From an uncultured Amphritea sp. (GTDB taxonomy: Bacteria > Pseudomonadota > Gammaproteobacteria > Pseudomonadales > Balneatricaceae), in the NCBI RefSeq assembly GCF_937127095.1, contig NZ_CAKZLP010000085.1:1-64000 (forward strand): DNA of 64,000 nucleotides. The letters run 5' to 3'. The notes below the pieces were generated by a model that worked only from the letters and a program-made list of their open reading frames with translations, ran no database searches and had not been told where the DNA came from. Positions 8,793 through 19,492 of the stretch are shown here, piece by piece; within the stretch, counting starts at the first letter, position 1; the number at the start of each line of letters is the position of its first letter. The position numbers and the translations under genes were made by a program.

Positions 8793-10042
8793 CGGCGTTA
8801 TGGTTAGGAATTGCACTGCTATCACTTCTGGCAGTGGCATTTGTTTTAGTGCCGGTTTATCGGGGACGTCAGGCTGAGAATGAGGTTCAGCCGGATGTCG
8901 ACCGTCGGCAGCTTAATATCTCTATTTACGAGGAGCGTTTGGCCGAATTAGACGCTGAGCGGGCTTTAGGCACGCTTGATCAGGAAAACTATGACTCTCT
9001 GAAGCTCGAGCTGGAACGCAACCTGCTTCAGGATGTTGAGGATACTGTATCTTCTTCAAGCAAGCCTGTGCATGTTACCCGTCAGGCGATTATTACCGCA
9101 TTTCTGTTGGCAGCATTGATACCTGCGACGGGTTTGGCAATCTATGCTAAGTATGGTCGTTCTGGCGATCTGGCAGTAGCGATGAACCGCCCTGCAGATC
9201 CGTTTAATGGCCGCCAGCCAACCGTTGATGAGGCGGTTACCGCCTTGCAGGATCGACTGAAGGATGAGCCTGCAAATCCGGAAGGTTGGTATCTGCTGGC
9301 CAATACCTTTATGAGTATGCAAAACTTTGCTGCAGCTGCCGATGGTTATGGTAAAGCACTTCAATACCTGCCTGCTGATGCGCCGCAGTATGCGGGGGTT
9401 AACGGTCAGTATGCTCAGGCTCTGTTCTTTGCTAATAACGGTAAAATGAGTCCACAGATCCGTGCGGAGGTCGATAAAACTCTCGCCATGGATCCTTTTG
9501 ATGTTACCGCGCTTGGTTTGCTGGGGATCGAATCTTACGAATCGGCTGACTATCGTGCGGCTATGGAGTTCTGGCGAAAAGGGTTGACCAACGCCAGCGC
9601 TGAACAAGCCGATTCGTTGAAATCTGGCATCACTTCTGCTCGTGATAAATTGGTTGCAGCGGGTGAAACCGTGCCCGATCTTCCTGAGCTTGCTGAGGCT
9701 AAAATCCAGCTGGCAGTTAGTTTGAGTCCCGAGCTTCAAAGCCGGGTAACCCCTGAAATGACCGTGTTTATCTTTGCCCGTCCAGTAGGTGGCAGAATGC
9801 CTCTGGCTGCAAAACGGGTGACCGTTGCTGATCTGCCGCTCAGTATTGTATTGGATGACAGCCTGGCGATGAGTCCACAAGCGAAGCTTTCAGGTGCAGA
9901 AACGGTTGAAGTGACTGCGCGGATATCTGCATCAGGACAGCCAACACCGCAGCCGGGAGACCTGAGCGGAACCATTTCTCCTGTTGCTGTTCATGGGCAA
10001 GTTGATATATTAGAGCTGTCTATTGATCATATAGTTGAATGA
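8789..10042 (+). CDS. ccmI: Cytochrome c-type biogenesis protein CcmI (CycH)
   Basis: A 417-residue protein with two N-terminal membrane helices separated by a cytoplasmic leucine-zipper-like loop, followed by periplasmic TPR-like repeats (about residues 150-290) and a C-terminal beta domain. CcmI is the apocytochrome chaperone of the System I ligase. It overlaps ccmH by 4 bases and closes the ccm operon; a 67-base gap follows before zipA. Confidence 0.92.
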   Translation: MTALWLGIALLSLLAVAFVLVPVYRGRQAENEVQPDVDRRQLNISIYEERLAELDAERALGTLDQENYDSLKLELERNLLQDVEDTVSSSSKPVHVTRQAIITAFLLAALIPATGLAIYAKYGRSGDLAVAMNRPADPFNGRQPTVDEAVTALQDRLKDEPANPEGWYLLANTFMSMQNFAAAADGYGKALQYLPADAPQYAGVNGQYAQALFFANNGKMSPQIRAEVDKTLAMDPFDVTALGLLGIESYESADYRAAMEFWRKGLTNASAEQADSLKSGITSARDKLVAAGETVPDLPELAEAKIQLAVSLSPELQSRVTPEMTVFIFARPVGGRMPLAAKRVTVADLPLSIVLDDSLAMSPQAKLSGAETVEVTARISASGQPTPQPGDLSGTISPVAVHGQVDILELSIDHIVE

Positions 10043-10109
10043 TTGAACAAATTCGGCACAATAGAGAGTCTACTACGCACATAAATTGATATAAGGGTAA
10101 AATCTGGCA

Positions 10110-11972
<1,863 letters not shown>

Positions 11973-11991
11973 TAGTTCCAGATAAAAGCCG

Positions 11992-14022
11992 ATGAAACCT
12001 GATACTTCCCCTACGCAGTTGCTTGAGCAGCTGCGCGATCAACTGCGCCATCATAATTACCAGTACTATGTGCTTGATGACCCGCAGGTGCCTGATGCAG
12101 AGTATGACCGGTTGTTTCAGCAACTGAAAAAGCTGGAAGATGAAAACCCTCAGCTGGTAACGCCCGAGTCGCCAACTCAGCGAGTCGGTGCCCAGCCCCT
12201 GGCCGCCTTTACCCAGGTGCGTCATGAGATGCCGATGCTATCGCTGGATAACGCGTTTTCAGCGGATGATATGCGGGCGTTTGAAAAGCGCGTGCGTGAC
12301 CGGTTAAAACTTAGTGAAGATATTCCCATTGAGTTTGCCTGCGAGCCCAAGCTGGACGGTATTGCCGTCAGTCTGATGTATGAACATGGCCTTTTAGTCA
12401 GAGGCGCAACCCGGGGTGATGGCAGCACCGGTGAAGATATCACCCTGAATGTCCGTACTATCCCCTCCATCCCTTTGCGACTGATGGGCGCTGATTATCC
12501 TGAACGGCTCGAAGTCAGGGGTGAGATCTACATGCCCCGTAAAGGGTTTGAACGACTCAACGATCTGGCGCTGAAACGCGGGGATAAGCCTTTTGTTAAT
12601 CCTCGTAACGCGGCTGCGGGTAGTCTGCGACAACTAGACCCTAAAATTACCGCGCAACGCTCTCTGGAGATGTGTTGTTACTCGGTGGGGGTTGTCAGTG
12701 GAGGTGAATTACCCGATAGCCATGCAGCAATATTGCGCAAGCTGGCGACCTGGGGCTTAAAGATCAATGCCGAGATGGCCGTTGTTGAGGGCGCAGAGGG
12801 CTGTCTTGATTACTTTGACAGGCTGTCAGAGAAGCGAAACCAGCTTGCATATGAGATCGATGGGATTGTATTTAAGGTTAACGCGATTGAGCTACAACAG
12901 CAGTTAGGCTTCGTTTCAAGGGCACCACGCTGGGCGATTGCACACAAATTTCCGGCGCAGGAGGAGATTACCGTCGTCAACGCTATTGAGTTTCAGGTGG
13001 GACGTACCGGAGCGATTACCCCGGTCGCCCGCCTGAAACCGGTGTTTGTGGGGGGGGTTACGGTGAGTAATGCCACACTGCACAACATGGATGAAGTCGA
13101 ACGACTGGATGTTCGGGCAGGGGATAGTGTGATTATCCGCCGGGCAGGGGATGTCATCCCTCAGGTGGTGTCGGTAGTGCTTGAACGCCGCCCTGACGCA
13201 ACTGAAGTCGTTAATTTACCGGAGCGCTGCCCGGTCTGCGATTCTGAGATCGTTCGGGTGGAAACCGAGGCGGTTGCGCGTTGTTCCGGTGGTTTGAGTT
13301 GCGCAGCCCAGCGCAAAGAGGCGCTGAAACATTATGTCTCCCGTAAAGCGATGGATATCGATGGCCTGGGTGAGAAACTGATCGATGCGCTGGTTGAAAA
13401 AGAGTTGGTACATAGCCCGGCTGATCTCTATCGATTACACCATCTGCAACTGGCCAGTATGGAGCGGATGGGCGATAAGTCAGCCACGAAACTGTTACAA
13501 AGCATTGATAATAGCAAATCGACAGAGCTGGCGAACTTTATCTATGCACTGGGTATTCGTGAAGTAGGCGAAGCTACCGCACGTACTCTGGCGGTTCATT
13601 TTGGTTCTATTGAGGCGGTTATGTCGGCCAGTGACGAGCAGCTGCAGGCTGCCCCCGATGTTGGTCCGGTGGTGGCAAAATATATCGTTAGTTTCTTCCA
13701 TCAAGTGCATAACCGCGAGGTTATTGAAGCGCTGCGCAACGCCGGAGTTCACTGGCAGGATGTTGAGGTGGATGTAAAGTCACTGCCTCTGGCAGGCCAG
13801 ACCTGGGTGCTGACGGGGACACTGGAGCAGATGCCCCGTACTGAAGCGAAAAAGCAGTTGCTGGCACTGGGTGCTAAGGTGGCTGGCAGTGTTTCTAAGA
13901 ATACTGATTGTGTTGTGGCAGGACCTGGTGCAGGCTCTAAGCTGCAAAAAGCGGAAGAGTTAAATATTCCGGTGCTGGATGAGGCCCAATTACTGGCCCG
14001 GCTGGCTGAATATAACGAATAA
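11992..14022 (+). CDS. ligA: NAD-dependent DNA ligase LigA
   Basis: A 676-residue ligase sealing nicks in replication and repair. The adenylated lysine is K120 in CEPKLDG. The OB-fold follows, then a four-cysteine zinc finger (CPVC and the later Cys pair near residues 408-433), helix-hairpin-helix repeats and a C-terminal BRCT domain (about residues 595-672). All domains are complete and the length equals E. coli LigA (671). Confidence 0.97.
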   Translation: MKPDTSPTQLLEQLRDQLRHHNYQYYVLDDPQVPDAEYDRLFQQLKKLEDENPQLVTPESPTQRVGAQPLAAFTQVRHEMPMLSLDNAFSADDMRAFEKRVRDRLKLSEDIPIEFACEPKLDGIAVSLMYEHGLLVRGATRGDGSTGEDITLNVRTIPSIPLRLMGADYPERLEVRGEIYMPRKGFERLNDLALKRGDKPFVNPRNAAAGSLRQLDPKITAQRSLEMCCYSVGVVSGGELPDSHAAILRKLATWGLKINAEMAVVEGAEGCLDYFDRLSEKRNQLAYEIDGIVFKVNAIELQQQLGFVSRAPRWAIAHKFPAQEEITVVNAIEFQVGRTGAITPVARLKPVFVGGVTVSNATLHNMDEVERLDVRAGDSVIIRRAGDVIPQVVSVVLERRPDATEVVNLPERCPVCDSEIVRVETEAVARCSGGLSCAAQRKEALKHYVSRKAMDIDGLGEKLIDALVEKELVHSPADLYRLHHLQLASMERMGDKSATKLLQSIDNSKSTELANFIYALGIREVGEATARTLAVHFGSIEAVMSASDEQLQAAPDVGPVVAKYIVSFFHQVHNREVIEALRNAGVHWQDVEVDVKSLPLAGQTWVLTGTLEQMPRTEAKKQLLALGAKVAGSVSKNTDCVVAGPGAGSKLQKAEELNIPVLDEAQLLARLAEYNE

Positions 14023-14035
14023 GAGAGGCAGGCGG

Positions 14036-14626
14036 ATGTTAAGATCGACGTTTTACAGATCAATACCGGTGTGTTTCCTCAGTGCTCTAATACTGCAGGG
14101 TTGTAGTGATATTGCTCAGGTGGTGCCGCAACGATTTGTAAAACCGGATAATCCTTTTTGCCTGGGACTCTACCAGAACAACGACTGGCTGGATTCTGCT
14201 GTTTTAACCGAAAATCGTTGGGGGTTGCCACTGCATATCGCCCTGGCGGAGCTGAATATGCCGGTGGGCACTGAGGCCAGCGAGTATATCAGCCCGGCGC
14301 CTTCCGATTGGGAAGAGTATCGTCTGGCCAGTGAAAACTGGTCGGGCAGTGTTGCGGATATCGGTACGGCGCTGGATTTTCTCGGCTGGCATGCGCAGAT
14401 GGCCAGCCAGCGTAACGACCTGAATATGAATCAGGCCGGTAAACTCTATATCGCCTCACACATTGGTCATGGAGGCCTGCGCCGTTTGGAGTATCACCAG
14501 CCGGATCCGATACTGATGCGTCAGGCTGAGAAGGTTGATCAGCGTGCACAGCAGTATCGGGAAGACTTGAAAACTTGCCCCCGTATTCGTGAACGGGCCG
14601 ATAGCTTCTTCCGCTGGCCCTGGTAA
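14036..14626 (+). CDS. Putative lipoprotein with transglycosylase-SLT-like segment
   Basis: A 196-residue protein starting at ATG 14036, with AGGCGG just upstream. A longer frame runs into ligA, but this start places a clean lipoprotein signal first: basic N-terminus, hydrophobic core and lipobox LILQGC, so Cys23 would be lipidated. The middle (DWEEYRLAS and later HIGHGGLRR) resembles small lytic-transglycosylase-like lipoproteins. In those I recall a YHEGHGG-type motif; here the acidic residue reads as Ile, so activity is doubtful. Function unproven. Confidence 0.6.
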   Translation: MLRSTFYRSIPVCFLSALILQGCSDIAQVVPQRFVKPDNPFCLGLYQNNDWLDSAVLTENRWGLPLHIALAELNMPVGTEASEYISPAPSDWEEYRLASENWSGSVADIGTALDFLGWHAQMASQRNDLNMNQAGKLYIASHIGHGGLRRLEYHQPDPILMRQAEKVDQRAQQYREDLKTCPRIRERADSFFRWPW

Positions 14627-14628
14627 GC

Positions 14629-14841
14629 ATGATTATTCCCTGGGAACAGCTGCAGCCAGAGACACTGAACAGCCTGATAGAAGAGTTTGTCACCCGTGAT
14701 GGGACAGACTATGGTTTTAATGAAACAAGCACGCAGACGCGAATAGAGCAGGTCAGAGCCCGACTCAAACAGGGTGAGGCGGTGGTATTGTTCAGCCAGA
14801 GTACAGGCCAGTGCAATATAGTTGCCCGTAATAGTTTATAG
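14629..14841 (+). CDS. YheU family (UPF0270) protein
   Basis: A 70-residue protein beginning MIIPWEQLQPETLNSLIEEF and containing the GTDYG segment and a C-terminal QCNIV, both typical of the YheU/UPF0270 family of small soluble proteins of unknown function. It starts 2 bases after the preceding lipoprotein gene, so the two are probably co-transcribed. Complete and of normal length. Confidence 0.88.
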   Translation: MIIPWEQLQPETLNSLIEEFVTRDGTDYGFNETSTQTRIEQVRARLKQGEAVVLFSQSTGQCNIVARNSL

Positions 14842-14858
14842 TTGGCGGAGGTATCCTT

Positions 14859-15533
14859 ATGGATCAGTTGGAACAGGTTACAGCACTGATTGCGCTGACG
14901 ATGGGGGTTGGCTGGGCCAGCGGCATCAATCTTTATGCAACGATCCTGATGCTGGGACTGATGGCGAATATGGGCAACCTGCAACTGCCGGCGGGGTTGG
15001 AGATTGTCGCCGATCCCATGGTGTTGATGGCGGCCGGGTTTATGTATTGTGTCGAGTTTTTTGCTGACAAAATTCCCGGGGTTGATACCGGTTGGGATAC
15101 TTTGCATACCTTTATTCGCATTCCCGCAGGCGCTGCACTGGCCGCCGGAGCGGTGGGCGATATGAATGAAGCGGTTATCCTCGCGGCTGCCCTTGTGGGC
15201 GGCTCACTCTCTGCCACCAGTCATGCGCTGAAAGCGGGCGGGCGGGTGATGATCAATACCTCACCTGAGCCGGTCAGTAACTGGGCCGCTTCGGTTACAG
15301 AGGATCTGGCCGTCTTTGGTGGCTTATGGGCTGCGTTAAACTATCCCATTGCGTTTCTGATCGGGTTGGTACTGTTTATTGCGCTGGTGGTCTGGTTGCT
15401 ACCCAAAATCTGGCGGGGTGTGAAAAAGGTATTCGCATTCCTGGCGGGGTTGTTTGGCGCACGGGATAACGATATTCAACTCGATACTGGCAACAACGCT
15501 TTGCCCAACCAGAGCAACAGGTATAAGAGCTGA
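14859..15533 (+). CDS. DUF4126 family membrane protein
   Basis: A 224-residue inner-membrane protein with about five hydrophobic segments and Gly/Ala-rich helices. Family-like segments are WASGINLYATILMLGL, FFADKIPGVDTGWD and HALKAGGRVMINTSPEPVSN, which match DUF4126. No function is established for the family. A ribosome site (GGAGG) precedes the ATG. It ends the plus-strand run started at ccmA, and the next genes are convergent. Confidence 0.82.
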   Translation: MDQLEQVTALIALTMGVGWASGINLYATILMLGLMANMGNLQLPAGLEIVADPMVLMAAGFMYCVEFFADKIPGVDTGWDTLHTFIRIPAGAALAAGAVGDMNEAVILAAALVGGSLSATSHALKAGGRVMINTSPEPVSNWAASVTEDLAVFGGLWAALNYPIAFLIGLVLFIALVVWLLPKIWRGVKKVFAFLAGLFGARDNDIQLDTGNNALPNQSNRYKS

Positions 15534-15588
15534 TAGCCAGTTCTTATTATCAGCGTTTACTCAAAAACGTTATCAATAAATCTCAGCG

Positions 15589-16257
15589 TTAACGGCTATC
15601 CAGCCACTCGTTATTGATCAGTGACTGCAACAGATCCGTTCGGGTAATAATACCCGCCAGATTGCCGTTGTCCTGAACGATAGGTATGCAGCTGAGTTGG
15701 TGTTCAACACAGCTGACCGCCAGCTGACGAATATTGGTATCCGGCGTGGCGGTAATCACCTGTTTTGAATAACACTGTTCAATGGTGTCTTCCACGGTAT
15801 GCGACTGGGCACTGCCCTGATAGCTGAGGTATTGCAGCAACAACTTTTCAGTGACAATCCCCATCAGCCGTCCGGCACCCGAGAGTACCAGTAGATGGCT
15901 GATATCATACTGCTTCATTTTGTATAGGGCGGACTGAATTTTGCTGCCCTGTAATACAGCCTGAACCGGATGAGTCATAATAAGTGACGCAGGGATGTAG
16001 GCGCGAGGATGCTCAATTGTGGTACTGCTACCACTGGTTTGGCTGTAGACCGATGCGGCTTTACGCGCGTTGCCTTTTGTTTGAGTGCCAGACTCATGAT
16101 GCAATATCTGATCGGCATGATCTTTTTCATGATCCTTTTCAACCCCCGCTTCTGAAGCGCGGGCAGACGCACCCAGTTGCTCAACCCCTCGAGGAGCGAA
16201 CATCGATCTAACCGGTGTCTGAATACGATATCCCTGATCGTAAATAACCAATGCCAT
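15589..16257 (-). CDS. CBS-domain protein
   Basis: A 222-residue soluble protein. The N-terminal 90 residues are low-complexity and charged, and the C-terminal half carries a CBS pair (about residues 95-220), with segments ISHLLVLSGAGRLMGIVTEKLL and LSCIPIVQDNGNLAGIITRTDLL. CBS pairs usually bind adenine nucleotides and regulate a partner domain, but no catalytic domain is attached. It lies 35 bases downstream of mnmC on the same strand. The ligand is unknown. Confidence 0.85.
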   Translation of the reverse strand: MALVIYDQGYRIQTPVRSMFAPRGVEQLGASARASEAGVEKDHEKDHADQILHHESGTQTKGNARKAASVYSQTSGSSTTIEHPRAYIPASLIMTHPVQAVLQGSKIQSALYKMKQYDISHLLVLSGAGRLMGIVTEKLLLQYLSYQGSAQSHTVEDTIEQCYSKQVITATPDTNIRQLAVSCVEHQLSCIPIVQDNGNLAGIITRTDLLQSLINNEWLDSR

Positions 16258-16292
16258 AACTGTCTATCACTGTAATGTCAGAACTGTTCCTA

Positions 16293-18281
16293 CTATATCG
16301 CCCGTCTGATCAGATTCTTGATGATAAATCGTGCCGGATTGAGCTTATCAATCAACTCTTTCTCCAGAGGTAATGGCTCATTCTCAAGCATAGAGGCGAT
16401 AATCTCTCCACTTATTGGACCGGTGATCAGCCCTTTTGATCCATGAGCCAGGTTGGCAAATAATCCTGAATAATGCTTAGCAGAAATATCTATCACTGTT
16501 TTTGCATCATGCCTCAAGGGGGCATAGTCTTCGATAAAAGTGTCATATACCGGCACAGGGCCAATTATTGGAAGCTTGTCAGGCGATGCGCAGCGGAATC
16601 CAACCCTGCCTTTCAGGCCTTTGTTATTATGGTACTGCTTTAACTGTGTTCCTAACTCAGTCGCCATATCGGTGACTTTTTCCAGGTTGTGTTGGTGCCC
16701 TGAGTCGCGGATATCGGTTGCTTCATCCTTCAGATCAAAGGTTGCACCGAAACAGAAACGACCTTCTTTGGCCGGAGAGATATAGCCTTCGCTACAGAGT
16801 ACAGTGTTGAGTGCTGGAGGATAGTCATCGGATGTCGATTCAGTCAGAGAAACCTGTCCGCGAATATTTTGTAACGGAAGATGCTTTAACTGTTCAAATT
16901 TTCTGCTATCTGCGGCGGAAGCAACCACGATAATGGCTGCAGTCAGTGTTTGATTGTCGCAGGTGAAACCGTTCCAGTAGCTATCCACTTGCTCCAGTCG
17001 GGTGATCTCAGTATTGGTTAATACTGTGATGTTCGGATGGTCGGTTAACCACTGACACAGTAACGGTGGGGTCACCCAGCCCGCATCGGGAAAGAATAAA
17101 CCACTTTTATTAACCGTGGTGCCCGCCAGTGCTGACGCTTCTGTGCTGTCTGTAAAACGGACGAGCGCTTCTGGATAGTTACCGGATTCCGCAAGGTTGC
17201 GCTGCCTCGCCAGTTCTTTCTCACTGGCAGCCAGTTGTAGCAGGCCACAAGGTGACCAGATATCAGAGCGATCTGCCAGATTCTGTTTAAGAAAGTTACT
17301 GCTATAGAGAAAGCCGGAAAGGTGAAAGCGGCTGGCGGGTATCGGTTCCACCGGGAGCTTGGCATAGAGTGCGCCTTGACGATTACCGGAACCTTCAGCA
17401 GCAATCTGCGGGTTTTTATCCACAAGCGTCACTTTCCAGCCTCGCTGAGCCAGCGAACGGGCAGTCGAACATCCCGCAATACCCGCACCGATAATTAGCG
17501 CTGACCGGTCACCGGTATGCTTTTGAGGTAGCTTGAACCATGAGGGTGACCATGTTGTTTCAGGCTCTTCCGATAACGCGTTATTGGCAAAAGAGCCGAC
17601 TAACATATCCCATTTTGGGCCAAAACCATCGGTTCTCTTGACCTGAAACCCGACTTCCCGCAAACCTCGCTTTACAATACCGGCAGAGGTGAAGGTTGAG
17701 AATGTCGTGCCCGGCTTGCTGAGCCTGGCAACCTGTTGAAAAAGTTCAGGGCTCCACATGTCTGGATTCTTAGCGGGAGAAAACCCATCAAGAAACCAGG
17801 CATCGACTTCTGCATCTAACTGGCTGTAACATTCAACGGCATCACCCAGCATCAGTGTTAGTGTGACCCGACCGTTATCGAAACTAAGACGGTGAAAGCC
17901 GGGAGCGTTGATGGGGTATTGAGCAATGAGTTGCTCGGAAAACATGCTAAGCTCTGGCCATAAAGCCAGTGCTTTGATCAGATCATCCGGTATAATTGGA
18001 TATTTTTCGACACTGATGAAATGCAACCTTGCAGCCGCTGGCGATTGGTCATTAAACAGTTGCCAGGTCGCGAGAAAGTTAAGCCCCGTACCAAAACCTG
18101 TTTCGGCAATGGTCAATGACTCCGCTGCGTTGAACCGGTCAGTGAGTTGGTTGCCATCGAGAAACACATAAGTGGTTTCATCGAGACCGTTTTCGGTGGA
18201 GAAGTAGATGTCGTCGAACCTTGTTGATAAAGGGGCTTCAGAAGACCAGTCTAAATTGGCAAATGTATTTGGTTTTTTCAT
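16293..18281 (-). CDS. mnmC: Bifunctional tRNA mnm5s2U34 enzyme MnmC
   Basis: Makes the last two steps of 5-methylaminomethyl-2-thiouridine at the tRNA wobble base. The N-terminal methyltransferase domain (about residues 1-245) has the SAM-binding loop ETGFGTGLNFL near residue 60 and the family motif DAWFLDGFSPAKNPDMW. The C-terminal FAD oxidoreductase domain begins with ALIIGAGIAGCSTARSLA. Length 662 agrees with E. coli (668). It transcribes away from the polysaccharide island and marks its left housekeeping flank. Confidence 0.95.
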   Translation of the reverse strand: MKKPNTFANLDWSSEAPLSTRFDDIYFSTENGLDETTYVFLDGNQLTDRFNAAESLTIAETGFGTGLNFLATWQLFNDQSPAAARLHFISVEKYPIIPDDLIKALALWPELSMFSEQLIAQYPINAPGFHRLSFDNGRVTLTLMLGDAVECYSQLDAEVDAWFLDGFSPAKNPDMWSPELFQQVARLSKPGTTFSTFTSAGIVKRGLREVGFQVKRTDGFGPKWDMLVGSFANNALSEEPETTWSPSWFKLPQKHTGDRSALIIGAGIAGCSTARSLAQRGWKVTLVDKNPQIAAEGSGNRQGALYAKLPVEPIPASRFHLSGFLYSSNFLKQNLADRSDIWSPCGLLQLAASEKELARQRNLAESGNYPEALVRFTDSTEASALAGTTVNKSGLFFPDAGWVTPPLLCQWLTDHPNITVLTNTEITRLEQVDSYWNGFTCDNQTLTAAIIVVASAADSRKFEQLKHLPLQNIRGQVSLTESTSDDYPPALNTVLCSEGYISPAKEGRFCFGATFDLKDEATDIRDSGHQHNLEKVTDMATELGTQLKQYHNNKGLKGRVGFRCASPDKLPIIGPVPVYDTFIEDYAPLRHDAKTVIDISAKHYSGLFANLAHGSKGLITGPISGEIIASMLENEPLPLEKELIDKLNPARFIIKNLIRRAI

Positions 18282-18368
18282 GTTTCTTTGAGTTATAACC
18301 CTGGACAGTAGTACCGCGCTTAAGCGAACAATTGTATAGAATCTGTTTACTCTGTGCTGAAGTTTGTG

Positions 18369-18393
18369 AATGACCTGTTCAGGTCATTTTTTT
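18369..18393 (+). terminator. Rho-independent terminator-like hairpin in the rmlB leader
   Basis: AATGACCT at 18369-18376 pairs perfectly with AGGTCATT at 18381-18388 across a GTTC loop; T18387-T18393 form the uridine tail. The tail is only on the plus-strand side, yet the preceding gene (mnmC) is on the minus strand. The hairpin therefore sits between any rmlB promoter and the rmlB start at 18418 and may act as an attenuator. Confidence 0.75.
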
Positions 18394-18417
18394 GTAAGAA
18401 TAGAAAGGGATTAATGA

Positions 18418-19491
18418 ATGAAGCTGTTGGTTACAGGGGGCGCTGGCTTTATCGGTTCTGCCGTTATACGTCATATCATTAAACATACACAGGATAGTGT
18501 AGTGAACGTGGATAAGCTGACGTATGCTGGCAATCTTGAGTCTCTTGAACAAGTGTTCAATAATGACCGCTATACGTTTGAGCAGGTAGATATCTGTAAT
18601 CACAAAGAGCTTAGGCGAGTATTTGTTGAGCACCAACCAGATGTTGTAATGCATCTGGCTGCTGAGTCGCACGTTGATCGCTCAATAGATGGGCCAGGTG
18701 ACTTTATACAAACCAATATTGTTGGCACTTATATATTGTTGGAGGAATGCCGCTCTTATTGGGCTGGCCTGTCTCCGGTGCGCAAAGCGAAGTTCCGCCT
18801 CCATCATATATCCACCGATGAGGTCTATGGGGACTTACCTCATCCAGCTGATTATGAGAATGCTGCAGAACAGCTATTTACCGAAGAAACTGCTTATGCT
18901 CCCAGCTCTCCATACTCAGCCAGTAAAGCAAGTTCTGATCATTTGGTGCGTTCCTGGATGCGAACTTATGGTTTGCCAGTATTGGTAACTAATTGCTCCA
19001 ATAATTACGGGCCATATCATTTCCCTGAAAAACTGATTCCACTGGTTATTCTCAACGCGCTTGAAGGCAAACAGTTACCTGTTTACGGCAAAGGTGACCA
19101 GATAAGGGACTGGCTATATGTGGAAGACCACGCACGAGCTTTGTATACAGTTGTTTCCGAAGGCAAGGTGGGAGAAACCTATAATATTGGTGGTCACAAT
19201 GAAAAACAAAATATCGAAGTCGTAAATGCGTTATGTGATGTTTTACAGGAACTCGTTCCCGTCAGCATTCAGTATAGGGATTTGATTACTGAAGTGAAAG
19301 ATCGCCCTGGCCATGATCGACGCTATGCCATTGACGCGAGTAAGATTAAATGTGAGCTTGGCTGGCAGCCATTGGAGACCTTTGAATCAGGTATTCGCAA
19401 AACAGTGCAATGGTATCTTGAAAATCTTGAGTGGTGTCGGCGAGTACAGGACGGGAGTTATCAGCGAGAGCGTTTAGGGGAGCAAGTGTAA
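18418..19491 (+). CDS. rfbB: dTDP-glucose 4,6-dehydratase RmlB
   Basis: Second step of dTDP-L-rhamnose synthesis. The 357-residue SDR enzyme has the NAD motif TGGAGFIGSA at its N-terminus, STDEVYGDL in the middle and catalytic YSASK. Start ATG 18418 is preceded by AAAGGGA; another ATG at 18414 is out of frame. First gene of rmlBDAC and of the polysaccharide island. Confidence 0.96.
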   Translation: MKLLVTGGAGFIGSAVIRHIIKHTQDSVVNVDKLTYAGNLESLEQVFNNDRYTFEQVDICNHKELRRVFVEHQPDVVMHLAAESHVDRSIDGPGDFIQTNIVGTYILLEECRSYWAGLSPVRKAKFRLHHISTDEVYGDLPHPADYENAAEQLFTEETAYAPSSPYSASKASSDHLVRSWMRTYGLPVLVTNCSNNYGPYHFPEKLIPLVILNALEGKQLPVYGKGDQIRDWLYVEDHARALYTVVSEGKVGETYNIGGHNEKQNIEVVNALCDVLQELVPVSIQYRDLITEVKDRPGHDRRYAIDASKIKCELGWQPLETFESGIRKTVQWYLENLEWCRRVQDGSYQRERLGEQV

Positions 19492-19492
19492 G

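Noticed and set aside
9056..9880. Long minus-strand open frame of 274 codons opposite ccmI
   Set aside because: Antisense shadow of ccmI with no recognisable protein features.
18331..18342. Promoter TATAGA/TAGAAT before rmlB
   Set aside because: A plausible -10 exists near 18335-18342, but no -35 hexamer of any quality lies 16-18 bases upstream.
18301..18345. JUMPstart/ops-like element before rmlB
   Set aside because: CAGTAGTACCGCGCTTAAGCG loosely recalls the JUMPstart region, but the core GGCGGTAGC ops sequence is not present; the similarity is too weak to claim.
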